A DNA stretch of 64,000 nt from Cytobacillus kochii. GTDB lineage: Bacteria > Bacillota > Bacilli > Bacillales > Cytobacillaceae. The DNA lies in contig NZ_JAIVAM010000002.1 in NCBI RefSeq assembly GCF_020171845.1, forward strand, positions 434,001-498,000, given 5' to 3'. A program made the translations under genes and the position numbers. Shown piece by piece: positions 37,470 to 47,244 of the stretch (position 1 is the stretch's first letter; the number at the start of each line of letters is the position of its first letter). Below the pieces are notes generated by a model. That model made no database searches, was not told the origin of the DNA, and saw nothing but the letters and a program-made list of their open reading frames with translations.

Positions 37470-38012
37470 ATTCGAAAGGTCATTTCGGTCATTGGTAATA
37501 GTTTATTTGTCCTTCTCATTTTATTAGGTGTTCTTTCTTTATACACGCTAATCACTAGTGACCAAAATCAAGAAAAGCCACCATCTCTATTTGGGAGAAG
37601 CCTTCTTATTGTATTAACAGGAAGCATGGAGCCGAGTATCTCACCAGGTGATGTTGTTGTGATTAAACAATCTACGTTTAATCAAATCAACGAGAATGAT
37701 GTGATTACATACCGAAATGGGGCAGACTTTGTCACTCACAGAGTAACTGAAGTAGCTAAGGATGAGTCTGGCTCTTTTTTTAAGACGAAAGGCGATGCAA
37801 ATAATACAGAGGATGAGACGAAGATACGGTCTGAACATCTAACAGGTAAAGTAGAGTGGGTGTTGCCGAAAGTAGGCTCTATAGCTGAATTCTTAATCAG
37901 TCCAATTGGTTTAAGTTTGATGTTTTTCATTGTTCTTGTCATTATTTTTTCAGACAAGTTATTTAAAAGGAACAAAAAAATCATAAATGAATTTGAGGGG
38001 GAGAAGAGTTGA
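37470..38012 (+). CDS. sipW: Signal peptidase I SipW (ER type), apparent AUU start
   Basis: Homology extends upstream of the first ATG (37626): the frame encodes an N-terminal membrane segment (GNSLFVLLILLGVLSLYTLI) needed for the enzyme. The only plausible start is ATT 37470, directly behind AAGGGAGGAGGGAGT; the frame has a TGA at 37446. That gives 180 residues, near B. subtilis SipW (190). Catalytic Ser52 in LTGSMEPSISPGDVV and His90 in FVTHRV, with no lysine, mark the ER/SipW type; a second membrane helix lies near the C-terminus. It processes the TasA-like protein encoded next (four-base overlap). Confidence 0.82.
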   Translation: MRKVISVIGNSLFVLLILLGVLSLYTLITSDQNQEKPPSLFGRSLLIVLTGSMEPSISPGDVVVIKQSTFNQINENDVITYRNGADFVTHRVTEVAKDESGSFFKTKGDANNTEDETKIRSEHLTGKVEWVLPKVGSIAEFLISPIGLSLMFFIVLVIIFSDKLFKRNKKIINEFEGEKS

Positions 38013-38908
38013 AAACAAAATTATCGTTAAGTTCATTGGCATTATTATTAATTGCTACAGCTATTTTTGGGACAGTTGCTTATTTTTCTAAAAGTTTTAC
38101 GAGTACAGGAAACACAGTTCAAGCAGCAAAATTTAATGTGAACGCAGTGAATGAAAGCGGTGAGACAATTGGGGATGGACAATTCTCCTTAGGTGAAAAC
38201 TTTTACCCAGGGATGGATCCTGTCAAAGTTTATGCTTTTGAAATTCAAAAGAATGATACGGAGGTGCCCGTTACTTATCAAGTAGATTTAATTCCATCGG
38301 GTAAATTATTCCCTGCCAATGGCAACTCGCCAATTGTTTTGTCATTAGAAAGAAAAGTGAATGGGGAGTGGAAGGAAATCGATCATACTTCAACATTTAA
38401 ACCGACAGTCGATAACGAGCAATTTCGTATTTTCGCAAGGTGGCCACATGGTGACAATGATATTAACTTCCAAGGGAAAACAGGAAACTTAAAATTGAAA
38501 GTTGTCGCTACGCAAGTAGATGAAGAGGAAGGACCTCCGTTTTATACTGGTTCAATTGCTTTTAAGGCAACACCTTCAGGGGATATCAGAACAACAGCAA
38601 ATAAAGAAGTGAATTTTTATAAGAATGACCAAGGCAATAAAGTCATTGAAGTGAAAATGGGAGAAGGGAATGGGGAGTTCGAGAAAAAAGTCGGTAATTT
38701 TACAATAACAGAATCACAAGAGGGAGGAAATACATGGTATAAAGTTGTGACAGATCATGAATATTACGCTGGTCCAAAAGTTTGGAAATTAACAGCGGAT
38801 CGTGTCAATACTTCTCAGGCTGGTGTAATCGATTTTAGAAAAGATACGAATGTTTATCTAACTATTGAATCGCAACAGTTATACAAATGGTTTACCGGGA
38901 ATAAATAG
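38009..38908 (+). CDS. TasA/camelysin-like SipW-dependent fibre protein
   Basis: 299 residues from TTG 38009, overlapping the sipW stop. The signal region LLLIATAIFGTVAYFSKSF followed by TSTGNTVQAAKF is the classic SipW-dependent type. The N-terminal half resembles TasA/CalY, secreted biofilm amyloid-like fibres with a beta-sandwich; the last ~110 residues (after TTANKEVNFYKN) look like an additional beta-rich domain. No tapA gene is present. Function as biofilm or spore-associated fibre is inferred from the family and from sipW. Confidence 0.8.
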   Translation: MKTKLSLSSLALLLIATAIFGTVAYFSKSFTSTGNTVQAAKFNVNAVNESGETIGDGQFSLGENFYPGMDPVKVYAFEIQKNDTEVPVTYQVDLIPSGKLFPANGNSPIVLSLERKVNGEWKEIDHTSTFKPTVDNEQFRIFARWPHGDNDINFQGKTGNLKLKVVATQVDEEEGPPFYTGSIAFKATPSGDIRTTANKEVNFYKNDQGNKVIEVKMGEGNGEFEKKVGNFTITESQEGGNTWYKVVTDHEYYAGPKVWKLTADRVNTSQAGVIDFRKDTNVYLTIESQQLYKWFTGNK

Positions 38909-39002
38909 TACTCACATAAAATGGGGGGCAAGTTGTTTGTTATTGTATGAATCAATATATATCTTCTTTTCAGCCTAATCTAACGAGAAAAGGGGTTAAA
39001 GA

Positions 39003-39425
39003 ATGATATATACGAGTAATCTACAAAATATAACGATAGACATGCTATCAGGGTTTTTTGTAGGATGGGGGAATTATCCGCAACCGGAAACGCATCTATA
39101 CCTAATGCACAACAGCTATAAAGCGATTGTGGCCATTGATGAAACAAACAAAAGAGTCGTAGGCTTTATTACAGCTATCAGTGATGGTGTGATCTCGGCA
39201 TACATTCCGCTACTAGAAGTACGGCCAGACTATCAACAGCAAGGAATTGGAGAAACACTTGTAAAGATGATGCTACAGGAACTGAGCGATATTTATATGA
39301 TTGACTTATCTTGTGATGATGATTTAGTTCCATACTATGAAAGATTCGCCATGACGAAGGGGAATAGCATGATTATACGTAATTATGAGAGGCAGTCTGG
39401 GAGAAATATTAAGAGAACGATATAA
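39003..39425 (+). CDS. GNAT-family N-acetyltransferase
   Basis: 140 residues; ATG 39003 after AAAAGGGG. Acetyl-CoA site motif A is VRPDYQQQGIGETLVKMML (Q/RxxGxG/A). Substrate unknown. Single gene between the tasA-like gene and a C45-type hydrolase. Confidence 0.85.
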   Translation: MIYTSNLQNITIDMLSGFFVGWGNYPQPETHLYLMHNSYKAIVAIDETNKRVVGFITAISDGVISAYIPLLEVRPDYQQQGIGETLVKMMLQELSDIYMIDLSCDDDLVPYYERFAMTKGNSMIIRNYERQSGRNIKRTI

Positions 39426-39442
39426 ACATGTTCTCGCATTAA

Positions 39443-39482
39443 AACGGGCAAATGCTATTTCAATAGCTTTGTTCGTTTTTTG
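39443..39482 (+). terminator. Terminator after the acetyltransferase gene
   Basis: AAACGGGCAAATGCTA pairs with TAGCTTTGTTCGTTTTT with small mismatches. Confidence 0.65.
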
Positions 39483-39658
39483 TATTGGCAAAGAATGAAA
39501 TGGAAGGAGTTCACATTAATGGTTATAAACGCAACAAGTTGAATATTAGATGAAAAGTTAATGGTTTCCTGCTTTTTAATTTGCACTGGCGGGTTGTCTT
39601 TATTTTCCGAAGGACTTCCAGTATGCTTATGTTGAGAGCAACTGTGAGGAGGATACAT

Positions 39659-40723
39659 ATGAAGAAAATCTATAGTGATATTATTCAATTTAGAGGTAAT
39701 CATTATGATTATGGTTTCTTGCAAGGGGAGTTATTAAAGGACTCATTGTCCGTAAAAAATAGAGAAGACCAGTGGAAGGTAAGAAAGCCACGCTTTACGA
39801 TCAATGTAAAAGAAGCAAAGTCGATGATTACACACTTTGCTCCAGGTGTTTGGGATGAACTAATGGGTTTACAAGAGGCATTAGAATGGCCAATAGAGCG
39901 AGTATTACAGGAATACGGTGGCTATCGCGTGAATCATCATAAATCAGGCTGTTCTATATATATAGGTGAGGATTATTTAATCCGCAATTATGATTATCAT
40001 CCCAAAACATATGAAGGGCGATATACACTATTCCAACCGACTGATGGAATGGGCTATAGTATGATTGGTCCATCGCAACGAGTAACAGGGCGAATGGATG
40101 GTATGAATGAGTGTGGTTTAGCAATGGGCTATAACTTTATGAATAGAAGAAGACCAGGTGATGGTTTTATTTGTTGTATGATTGGCAGACTTATTTTAGA
40201 GTCATGTCAAGATGTTGAAGAAGCAGTTGCGATGTTAAAAGAAATTCCTCATCGTCATTCCTTTACTTATGTTGTTCATGATAAAAAGGGAAGAAGTGCG
40301 GCAGTGGAAACCACCCCAAGAGAAGTGACAGTGCGTGAAACTCTATCCTGTACAAACCATTTTGAGAAACTCTTATCAGAAAACCGTCATCAATTAGCAG
40401 ATTCAAAGCGTCGTTTAGCTGTTATGGAAGAAAATCGCGCAGCAATGAGCAGTCCAGAGCAAGCTTTTCAATTGATGAATGGTATAGGTCAAGGTGTATT
40501 TTCTGATTTGTATGGAAGCTGGGCGGGGACCATTCATACATCTGTTTATTTTCCGCGTAGCCAAAAAGTATGGATGGCATTGGGAGGAAATCAACAACCT
40601 TATGAGATTGACTTTGCTTCTTGGCTATTAGGAAAAGAGTTATCAATCGAGAGAATGACGGGTGAAGTGGAAACGGATATTCCTTTTCTTCATATGGATG
40701 AAGGGGCGAATTGGTTTAAGTGA
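39659..40723 (+). CDS. C45-family Ntn-hydrolase / acyl-CoA:6-APA acyltransferase-like
   Basis: ATG 39659 behind GAGGAGG gives 354 residues; the upstream in-frame extension is not needed. The nucleophile Cys in KSGCSIYIGEDYLIRNYDYH is preceded by Gly as in self-processing Ntn enzymes; MDGMNECGLAMGYNFM and the C-terminal SCTNHF fit the family. Members hydrolyse or transfer acyl groups on amides; physiological substrate in bacilli is unknown. Single gene with terminator. Confidence 0.8.
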   Translation: MKKIYSDIIQFRGNHYDYGFLQGELLKDSLSVKNREDQWKVRKPRFTINVKEAKSMITHFAPGVWDELMGLQEALEWPIERVLQEYGGYRVNHHKSGCSIYIGEDYLIRNYDYHPKTYEGRYTLFQPTDGMGYSMIGPSQRVTGRMDGMNECGLAMGYNFMNRRRPGDGFICCMIGRLILESCQDVEEAVAMLKEIPHRHSFTYVVHDKKGRSAAVETTPREVTVRETLSCTNHFEKLLSENRHQLADSKRRLAVMEENRAAMSSPEQAFQLMNGIGQGVFSDLYGSWAGTIHTSVYFPRSQKVWMALGGNQQPYEIDFASWLLGKELSIERMTGEVETDIPFLHMDEGANWFK

Positions 40724-40737
40724 AATGATAAAAAAGA

Positions 40738-40779
40738 AAAAGCCAGTTGTGCAAAGGAAGAAATGCGCAAGCTGGCTTT
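40738..40779 (-). terminator. Bidirectional terminator
   Basis: AAAGCCAGTTGTGCA / TGCGCAAGCTGGCTTT; on the minus strand it is followed by TTCTTTTTT, so it ends the ABC operon and probably also the C45 gene. Confidence 0.8.
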
Positions 40780-40808
40780 AGGGTGGCCTTTCATGGTACT
40801 GATTTTGA

Positions 40809-42143
40809 TTATAATTCTCTTCTCATCGCCTTAAGAACATCCACTTTTGTTGCTCTCTTTGCGGGGCGGAGACCTGAGAATACGGTAACGAGTAAACAAA
40901 TACCGACACTAATAAGGGTCAGTGACCAAGGGATGTATGACAATAATAGTCCTTCTGGAGCTGCCTCATCAAATGCTGTTTGAATAATAAATGGTACAGA
41001 TAAATTGACTAGGAAGCTGACACCATAAGCAACAATCGTCCCAAAGATGGCGCCTAATAAGCCGATATAAGTACTTTCTAATAAAAAGATATTTTTAATT
41101 GTACGTGGATGTGCACCAATCGCTTTCATAATACCGATATCCGGTGCCCTTTCCGTTACAGCCATTGTCATCGTATTGTATATACCAATGGATGCAATGA
41201 TCAATGCAATCGTACCAATAAAGATAAGGCCAATTTTCATAATAAGGAAGATGACATTAATTTGTTTCATTTCATTGGCAATTGAATAAATCATATAGCC
41301 TTTATCTTCAAGAGTCTTGTTAATTCCTTCTACTTCTTGTACGTTATTTGCGTATACTTTTACATAATCATAGACTTCTTCCGATTGATTGGCGTCAAGT
41401 TCGCCGCCTTCGTACATTTCAGTTGCCCCACGCATAACGCCAGTGAATTGTTCAACTTCTTGTAAAATTTCTTCGGAAATAAAGACATGCTCTTCATACG
41501 CCCAATCACGAGCAGGCTTTTCAGCGATTCCTACAATTTTAACAGAAATGGTTTTCTTCGTTTCTTTCCCATCTGTTAATTTAATGACTTCCATGTCCAT
41601 TTCTTTATTTAGCAAGTCATCAGTATAGACATAGTCCTCGTTGATATTTCCTTCATCATCGTACAACTTCTCAGGGTTAGCACCGTTTTTAATTAAGCTT
41701 TCAGTAAAGTGATAACCGACAACAACTTCATTCTCCCCCTCAGGTAAGCGCCCAGATGCGAGCTTGAAGTCTGCTTTTATCTCTGATGGAAAGTGTGTGA
41801 CGATGGCATTCGTATTAGATGTATAGTCATCTAGATGGAAGAAAGGCATCTGCGCCAATTCATTCCTGCGGGTAACGGCTTCCACTCCCTCCATCTCTTC
41901 AAAATAAGTAATATCTTCATTTGTTAGTCCTTGTGAATCTTCTTTCCCGTATATCTCCACTTGGGTAACCAATTGGTTTTGCATCATATCAGAAATAATC
42001 GATTTATGAAGTCCGAAGCCGACAGAGGCAAGTACAATTAAGAATGCAACACCAATCGCAGTAGCAAGTACTGTCATAAACAATCTAGATTTATTTTTCT
42101 TTAAATTTTGTCTAACGAACTTAAACTGATCTTTAAATGTCAT
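40809..42143 (-). CDS. MacB/FtsX-type ABC transporter permease
   Basis: 444 residues: one N-terminal membrane helix (FMTVLATAIGVAFLIVLASV), a large extracytoplasmic domain (about 45-290) and three C-terminal helices beginning MKIGLIFIGTIALIIASIG with the NTMTMAVTERAPDIGIMKAIGA coupling loop. This is the FtsX/MacB layout used for mechanotransmission or export of peptides and antibiotics. It overlaps the ATPase gene by ATGA. Confidence 0.87.
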   Translation of the reverse strand: MTFKDQFKFVRQNLKKNKSRLFMTVLATAIGVAFLIVLASVGFGLHKSIISDMMQNQLVTQVEIYGKEDSQGLTNEDITYFEEMEGVEAVTRRNELAQMPFFHLDDYTSNTNAIVTHFPSEIKADFKLASGRLPEGENEVVVGYHFTESLIKNGANPEKLYDDEGNINEDYVYTDDLLNKEMDMEVIKLTDGKETKKTISVKIVGIAEKPARDWAYEEHVFISEEILQEVEQFTGVMRGATEMYEGGELDANQSEEVYDYVKVYANNVQEVEGINKTLEDKGYMIYSIANEMKQINVIFLIMKIGLIFIGTIALIIASIGIYNTMTMAVTERAPDIGIMKAIGAHPRTIKNIFLLESTYIGLLGAIFGTIVAYGVSFLVNLSVPFIIQTAFDEAAPEGLLLSYIPWSLTLISVGICLLVTVFSGLRPAKRATKVDVLKAMRREL

Positions 42144-42829
42144 TTCGCTACTTCCTCCAATACATGACCGTCAACAATTTCTATTGTACGATGACCGAAC
42201 TCGGCAACCTCTTCATCATGAGTAATGATAAGAAAAGTAATCCCTAATTCTTCATTTAATTGTTTAATGAAAGCGAGTAGGCTTTTCTCTGTGTCACTAT
42301 CTAGACTACCTGTTGGTTCATCAGCAAGAATAAGAGGTGGATTCACTACAAGTGCACGTGCAATACTGACCCTTTGTTGCTGGCCACCGGATAACTCGCT
42401 GGGATAATGGTCCTTGAACTCTGCTAGTCCAACACGCTCAAGTGTCTCTAACGTTTTTTGTTTACGTTCCTTTTCATTCATCCCTTTAAAAGTTAGCGGC
42501 AATTCAACATTTTGGAATGCTGTCATACTTGGAATCAATTGAAAGTTTTGAAAGATAAAACCGATATGCTGAAGTCTAAAGGAAGCAAACTCTCCTTCAG
42601 AAAGCTCAGTCACAGTTTGATTATTAATCTTAACTTCACCCTCAGTTGGTTTAATAAATCCACTAATGATATTTAATAGGGTTGATTTTCCAGATCCGCT
42701 TTTACCTACAATGGATACAATTTCTCCTTTGTTAATTTGGAATGATACATCCTTCAGAACAGGTATGACCGTTTTCTTCTCTTTTTTACCTATTTCAAAA
42801 GAATGATAAATCTTATTTACCTCAATCAT
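42140..42829 (-). CDS. MacB-type ABC transporter ATP-binding protein
   Basis: ATG 42829 is chosen from AAGGTGGG nine bases upstream; 229 residues. Walker A GKSGSGKSTLLN, signature LSGGQQQRVSIARAL, Walker B LILADEPTGSLDS and the LolD/MacB-type spacing. Partner of the downstream permease. No two-component system adjoins, unlike bacitracin-type Bce modules. Confidence 0.9.
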   Translation of the reverse strand: MIEVNKIYHSFEIGKKEKKTVIPVLKDVSFQINKGEIVSIVGKSGSGKSTLLNIISGFIKPTEGEVKINNQTVTELSEGEFASFRLQHIGFIFQNFQLIPSMTAFQNVELPLTFKGMNEKERKQKTLETLERVGLAEFKDHYPSELSGGQQQRVSIARALVVNPPLILADEPTGSLDSDTEKSLLAFIKQLNEELGITFLIITHDEEVAEFGHRTIEIVDGHVLEEVAK

Positions 42830-43012
42830 GCATTTTCCCACCTTTTCTTTTGAATACAACATAATAGACGTAAGTGAAATGAAGTATCCCTACATATTTA
42901 GCTAAAAAATCTTTTTTAAATGCAAAAGTCATTCAATTGTTGATAGAGATCGAGTTGAAGTAGTGATGTTGTGATAAACTATTATCATTGAGAAAAAGTT
43001 GAGGTGTACGTA

Positions 43013-44398
43013 ATGGAAACGGTGTTGATCGTCGGTGGTGGCATAAATGGTCTGTCAGCTGCCCATGAACTACAAAAATGGAAAAACGCAAACAATCGCG
43101 ACATTCGCATTATATTAACTGAAGCACAAAATCATCTAGGTGGAAAAATTAAAACCGTTGAAGCGGGTGGATTTATGATGGAAACGGGCGCTGATTCTAT
43201 TGTCTCAAGGAAAGTAATGGGGAGAGAAATCTTTTCAGAACTGAATTTAAGTGATGAGGTCGTTTATAACGGGACAGGTCGCTCTTATTTATTTACCGAT
43301 GGCGAGATAAAGCCCATCCCAGTTGATGCCGTATTTGGTATACCGACAAGTATCGAGTCATTGGCTAAAAGTACATTAGTCTCTGCTGAAGGTAAAGTTC
43401 GAGCATTAAAAGACGTTTATCACCATGAGAATCCATTTACAGTTGAAGATAGTATTGGTGACTTTCTTACCTATTATTTTGGTGAAGAATTAGTAGAGAA
43501 GCAGATTGCTCCGGTATTATCGGGTGTTTATTCTGGGAAACTACAAGATTTGACGATCTCATCTACCTTGCCAGCTGTTTTCGAATACAAAGAGAAATAC
43601 GGAAGCATTATCATGGGGTTCAATGCTCATAAAGAGAAATATCAGAGTAGCGGTGAAAGGAAGTTCCTCTCTTTCAAAAATGGTCTGTCAACAATTATTG
43701 GCGCATATGAAAAATCTCTTGGAGCAGTGGAAATCAAAAAAGGATACGAGGCAAAATCAATACAAAAAGAGAAGCAACATTATAAGGTGAGTTTTTCAAA
43801 TGGTGAAGTGATGAAAGCAGATCATATTGTCTTAAGCACTCCACATCAAGTTGCGCAACAATTACTTGAAGACTCAGCGTTGAATCAGTATTTTTCTAAC
43901 ATGAAAAACAGCTCACTCATTAGTGTTTACATAGGATTTGATGTTCCTGATGCGGTTTTACCCGAAGATGGAACTGGCTTTATTACTTCAAACAATAATG
44001 AGCTACATTGTAATGCATGTACATGGACAAGTAGAAAATGGAAACATACGTCTAAAAGTGGAAATCTCCTTGTCCGTCTCTTTTACAAAAGTAGCCATCC
44101 TTCATTCGGTAAAGTGAAGGATATGGAAGATATAGGATTACTTGATCTAGCAAGAGAAGATTTACAGAAAAGCTTAAAACTAGCTGCTGAACCCATTGTA
44201 TGGGATATAACAAAATGGAATGAATTAATGCCTACTTATACACTGGACCACCCGCAATTAATCAAAGGAATTGAACAAACACTTATAGAGAAATATCCTG
44301 GTGTGTATATAGCAGGAAGTTCTTACTATGGTTCAGGGATTCCGGATTGTATGGAGAATGGTATTGAAGTGGCTAGAAGAATAACAGCTACATTGTGA
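43013..44398 (+). CDS. hemY: Coproporphyrinogen III / protoporphyrinogen oxidase (CgoX/HemY)
   Basis: ATG 43013 after GAGGTG; 461 residues. FAD-binding VLIVGGGINGLSAAHEL and NHLGGKIKT at the N-terminus, FMMETGADSIV, and the C-terminal GVYIAGSSYYGSGIPDCMENG are HemY hallmarks. In Gram-positive bacteria the enzyme oxidises coproporphyrinogen III in haem synthesis. It stands alone here rather than in hemEHY, so it may be a second copy. Confidence 0.9.
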   Translation: METVLIVGGGINGLSAAHELQKWKNANNRDIRIILTEAQNHLGGKIKTVEAGGFMMETGADSIVSRKVMGREIFSELNLSDEVVYNGTGRSYLFTDGEIKPIPVDAVFGIPTSIESLAKSTLVSAEGKVRALKDVYHHENPFTVEDSIGDFLTYYFGEELVEKQIAPVLSGVYSGKLQDLTISSTLPAVFEYKEKYGSIIMGFNAHKEKYQSSGERKFLSFKNGLSTIIGAYEKSLGAVEIKKGYEAKSIQKEKQHYKVSFSNGEVMKADHIVLSTPHQVAQQLLEDSALNQYFSNMKNSSLISVYIGFDVPDAVLPEDGTGFITSNNNELHCNACTWTSRKWKHTSKSGNLLVRLFYKSSHPSFGKVKDMEDIGLLDLAREDLQKSLKLAAEPIVWDITKWNELMPTYTLDHPQLIKGIEQTLIEKYPGVYIAGSSYYGSGIPDCMENGIEVARRITATL

Positions 44399-44409
44399 AG
44401 AAGTAAAAA

Positions 44410-44443
44410 AACAAGAGGGGGAAGGTTATTCCTCCTTCTTGTT
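44410..44443 (-). terminator. Terminator whose loop holds the BCCT stop codon
   Basis: AACAAGAGGGGGAA / TTCCTCCTTCTTGTT, then on the minus strand TTTTTTTA. The stop (44426-44428) lies in the loop, so the last codons form one arm. Confidence 0.8.
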
Positions 44444-46105
44444 ATTTAGTTCTTCCATTTTTTCTTTCTTTTTCTTTTTTAAGCGCTTTTTCTCTTCTTC
44501 CATTTTACTTTCAATCCAACGTTTTTCTTCTTTTAATTCTTGTTTGATTAATTGCTTTTGTAACCTTCTTGACATCAATTTATCTTTTGTTGCTCCTGAA
44601 AGCTCTATTTCTCTTTTCACTTGCTGGAGTTCTTTTATTAAGGATATAGTCATTAGAATCATTACAAAGGAAAATGGGAATGCAGCAATAATCATTGTAT
44701 TTTGTAGTGCTTGAAGCCCTCCGGAGTAAAGCAATACAGTAGCAATGGCAGATAATAAGACGCCCCAAATGAGTTTATTACGATTAGAAGGATTTAACAC
44801 ACCTTTTACTGATTGCATACCTAATACAACCGTAGCTGAATCACCTGAAGTAATAAAGAAAATGGAAATCAAGATGAGAGAGAGGAGAGATGTGATAAAA
44901 CTTATAGGCATCTCTTTCAATGTCCCAAATAGCATTTGCTCAGTATTCATCGAAGCCAAATCAGCTATCCCTGTCATTTGCATATCGATAGCTGTGCCTC
45001 CTAAGAAAGCGAACCAAATAAATGTAACGATGGTAGGTACAAGCAATACTCCAATAGTAAACTCACGTATGGTCCTTCCTCTAGATACTCTTGCTATAAA
45101 AGTGCCAACATACGGTGACCATGCCATCCACCATGCCCAATAAAAAATTGTCCAATTATTAATCCATTCTCTACTTTGTTCATTATTTGGTGTTAATCTA
45201 AAGCTCATTTCTGGCAGTCTTTGTATATACTTCCCAATCGTATCTGTGAACAAATTTAAAGAATAAACAGTCGAACCAAAAACAATAAAAAAGACTAGGA
45301 GTACAAGGGCAAGTATCATATTGACATTGGATAAAATTTTAATACCTTTATCAATCCCAGTAGTGGCTGATATTAAGAAAATGACTGTAATAATGATAAT
45401 AATCACTAATTGGATAAGAAAAGAATTAGGGATATTCCAAATGTAAGAAATCCCGCCATTTATTTGACTAGCTCCAAAGCCAAGAGTAGTTGCGATTCCT
45501 GCAACAGTGGCAATAATCCCGATAATATCCACTATTTTACCTAACGGACCGTCTGTATTTTTCATAATAGGAGATAGTGTAGAGCTAATTGAACCATCTC
45601 CCCCTCGACGGAAATTGAAAAAGGCAAGACAAAGAGCAATAAGGACGTATATACTCCAACCATGAATACCCCAATGAAAATAGACATACCTTAAAGCGTC
45701 CATAGCTGCTTGATCGGTACCAGTCTGCCCTGTAGGAGAATCAATAGCGAAATGAGAAATAGGTTCTGCTGTTCCCCAAAAAAGAAGACCTGTTCCCATC
45801 CCAGCACTAAACAAAAGGGCAAACCAAGTAGGATAACTATATTCTGGTTTTTCATCTGACTTCCCCAGTTTTAATTTCCCATATGGGCTAACAATTAAAA
45901 ATAAGCAAACACAGACAAAAATCGTGACTATGATTAAATAATACCAGCCAAAAGTAGAGGTGATGGCTGATTGAATAGCAGCTGTATAGTTTTCCATCAC
46001 TTTTGGAGCGAATGCACCGATAAAAATTAAAACAAGTAAAATACCGACTGACCAATAAAAGACGGCCCCGAATTTCTGATGTTTAGTTTCATTATTCACT
46101 ATCAT
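44426..46105 (-). CDS. BCCT-family osmolyte transporter (OpuD/BetP type)
   Basis: 559 residues with 12 membrane segments. GMGTGLLFWGTAEPISHF is the sodium/substrate-site region, and FYWAWWMAWSPYVGTFIARV with the Trp box coordinates trimethylammonium. It likely imports glycine betaine or a related quaternary amine. The C-terminus is a long charged helix (WIESKMEEEKKRLKKKKKEK and onward, 30-odd residues), the type of tail BetP uses for osmosensing. Monocistronic. Confidence 0.9.
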   Translation of the reverse strand: MIVNNETKHQKFGAVFYWSVGILLVLIFIGAFAPKVMENYTAAIQSAITSTFGWYYLIIVTIFVCVCLFLIVSPYGKLKLGKSDEKPEYSYPTWFALLFSAGMGTGLLFWGTAEPISHFAIDSPTGQTGTDQAAMDALRYVYFHWGIHGWSIYVLIALCLAFFNFRRGGDGSISSTLSPIMKNTDGPLGKIVDIIGIIATVAGIATTLGFGASQINGGISYIWNIPNSFLIQLVIIIIITVIFLISATTGIDKGIKILSNVNMILALVLLVFFIVFGSTVYSLNLFTDTIGKYIQRLPEMSFRLTPNNEQSREWINNWTIFYWAWWMAWSPYVGTFIARVSRGRTIREFTIGVLLVPTIVTFIWFAFLGGTAIDMQMTGIADLASMNTEQMLFGTLKEMPISFITSLLSLILISIFFITSGDSATVVLGMQSVKGVLNPSNRNKLIWGVLLSAIATVLLYSGGLQALQNTMIIAAFPFSFVMILMTISLIKELQQVKREIELSGATKDKLMSRRLQKQLIKQELKEEKRWIESKMEEEKKRLKKKKKEKMEELNNKKEE

Positions 46106-46376
46106 ATACCACCTTTTTTATTGTCAAAGCGTAACTCCTGATATTAAATGGAAAAATCCCTACTGTAATTCTTTTACCTTTTCTAGTGTTTCGAATTAAG
46201 ATAAATATTATGTACACTTATCATGTGAAAATGGTGTGTGGAATAAGGAATATTGCAGTGATAGGATGTATTTTTGTACCTTTATGCGACCGGAGTTAAC
46301 CTATCCAAACAGAGCAATAAATGACAGGCGTAAATAAATGATGCGATATACAATCAAACCGAAGGGAGAAGAGTCT

Positions 46377-47237
46377 ATGAGTTGGGTAACAGATATACAA
46401 AAAGCGTTGGATTATATTGAAGCAAACCTGTTGAAAAAGTTAAACAGTAAGGAGGTAGCCAAACAAGCGAATACTTCTCCTTTTCACTTTCAACGAACGT
46501 TTGCGATTTTAACGGATATGACGCTAGGGGAATATATAAGGCGACGAAGATTAACGGGTGCAGCCATTGAGCTTGGTAATAATGATGAGAAAATTATTGA
46601 TATTGCTCTAAAATATGGCTATGAAACCCCAGAAGCATTTACTAAGGCATTCAAAAAGCAACATCATATCTCACCATCAGAAGTAAAGAAATACCGTGGA
46701 AAGTTGAAATTATATCAGCCCTTAAAAATACATGTAACATTAGAAGGAGCCGAACCAATGAATCATACGATTATTTCAAAAGAAAGCTTTCAAGTAGTAG
46801 GCATAAGAAAAAATTATTCCCTTGAAAAAGATGAAAACCTAGCAGAAATCCCAAAGTTATGGAATCAAGTGAATCAAGATGGGACTTGTGATCGCTTACT
46901 TTCATTAAATAATGGCTCAATAAAAGGTGTACTTGGTGTTTGCGTGGATCATATAAATCAAAGGGAGATTGACTATTGGATTGCTGTCAATCATGAGGGC
47001 CATTCTACTAGCTTTGAAACAATAACGATTCCAGCCTCAACTTGGGCCGTATTTCAAGTGAAAGGAGAGATGCCTAAAGCAATCCAGCAAACGTGGAAAC
47101 AAATATTCTCAGAATGGTTTCCAACAAGCGGTTATAGACATGCGGGAACCGCTGAGTTAGAGGTATATCCTGAAGATGGCTCTAATCGTAGCGATTTTTA
47201 CTCAGAAATTTGGATCCCTGTAATCAAAGAGTTGTAA
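46377..47237 (+). CDS. AraC-family regulator with GyrI-like effector domain
   Basis: ATG 46377 behind GGGAG is used; 286 residues. N-terminal double HTH (NSKEVAKQANTSPFHFQRTF and KIIDIALKYGYETPEAFTKA), then a C-terminal GyrI-like small-molecule-binding domain (from about residue 115, HTIISKESFQVVGIRKNY). Similar in layout to Rob/BmrR-linked multidrug sensors. It converges with an MFS gene, not divergent from one, so its target is uncertain. Confidence 0.88.
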   Translation: MSWVTDIQKALDYIEANLLKKLNSKEVAKQANTSPFHFQRTFAILTDMTLGEYIRRRRLTGAAIELGNNDEKIIDIALKYGYETPEAFTKAFKKQHHISPSEVKKYRGKLKLYQPLKIHVTLEGAEPMNHTIISKESFQVVGIRKNYSLEKDENLAEIPKLWNQVNQDGTCDRLLSLNNGSIKGVLGVCVDHINQREIDYWIAVNHEGHSTSFETITIPASTWAVFQVKGEMPKAIQQTWKQIFSEWFPTSGYRHAGTAELEVYPEDGSNRSDFYSEIWIPVIKEL

Positions 47238-47244
47238 GTAAAAA

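Noticed and set aside
37626-38012. sipW read from ATG 37626 as a truncated 128-aa protein or pseudogene
   Set aside because: The upstream frame is open, encodes the expected membrane helix and has a strong ribosome site before ATT 37470.
39503-39542. Seven-codon ORF after AAGGAG before the C45 gene, as a leader peptide
   Set aside because: Codon content (MVINATS) shows no regulatory amino-acid run and no attenuator hairpin follows.
44439-45143. Plus-strand ORFs opposite the BCCT gene
   Set aside because: Antisense shadows of the charged tail and membrane helices.
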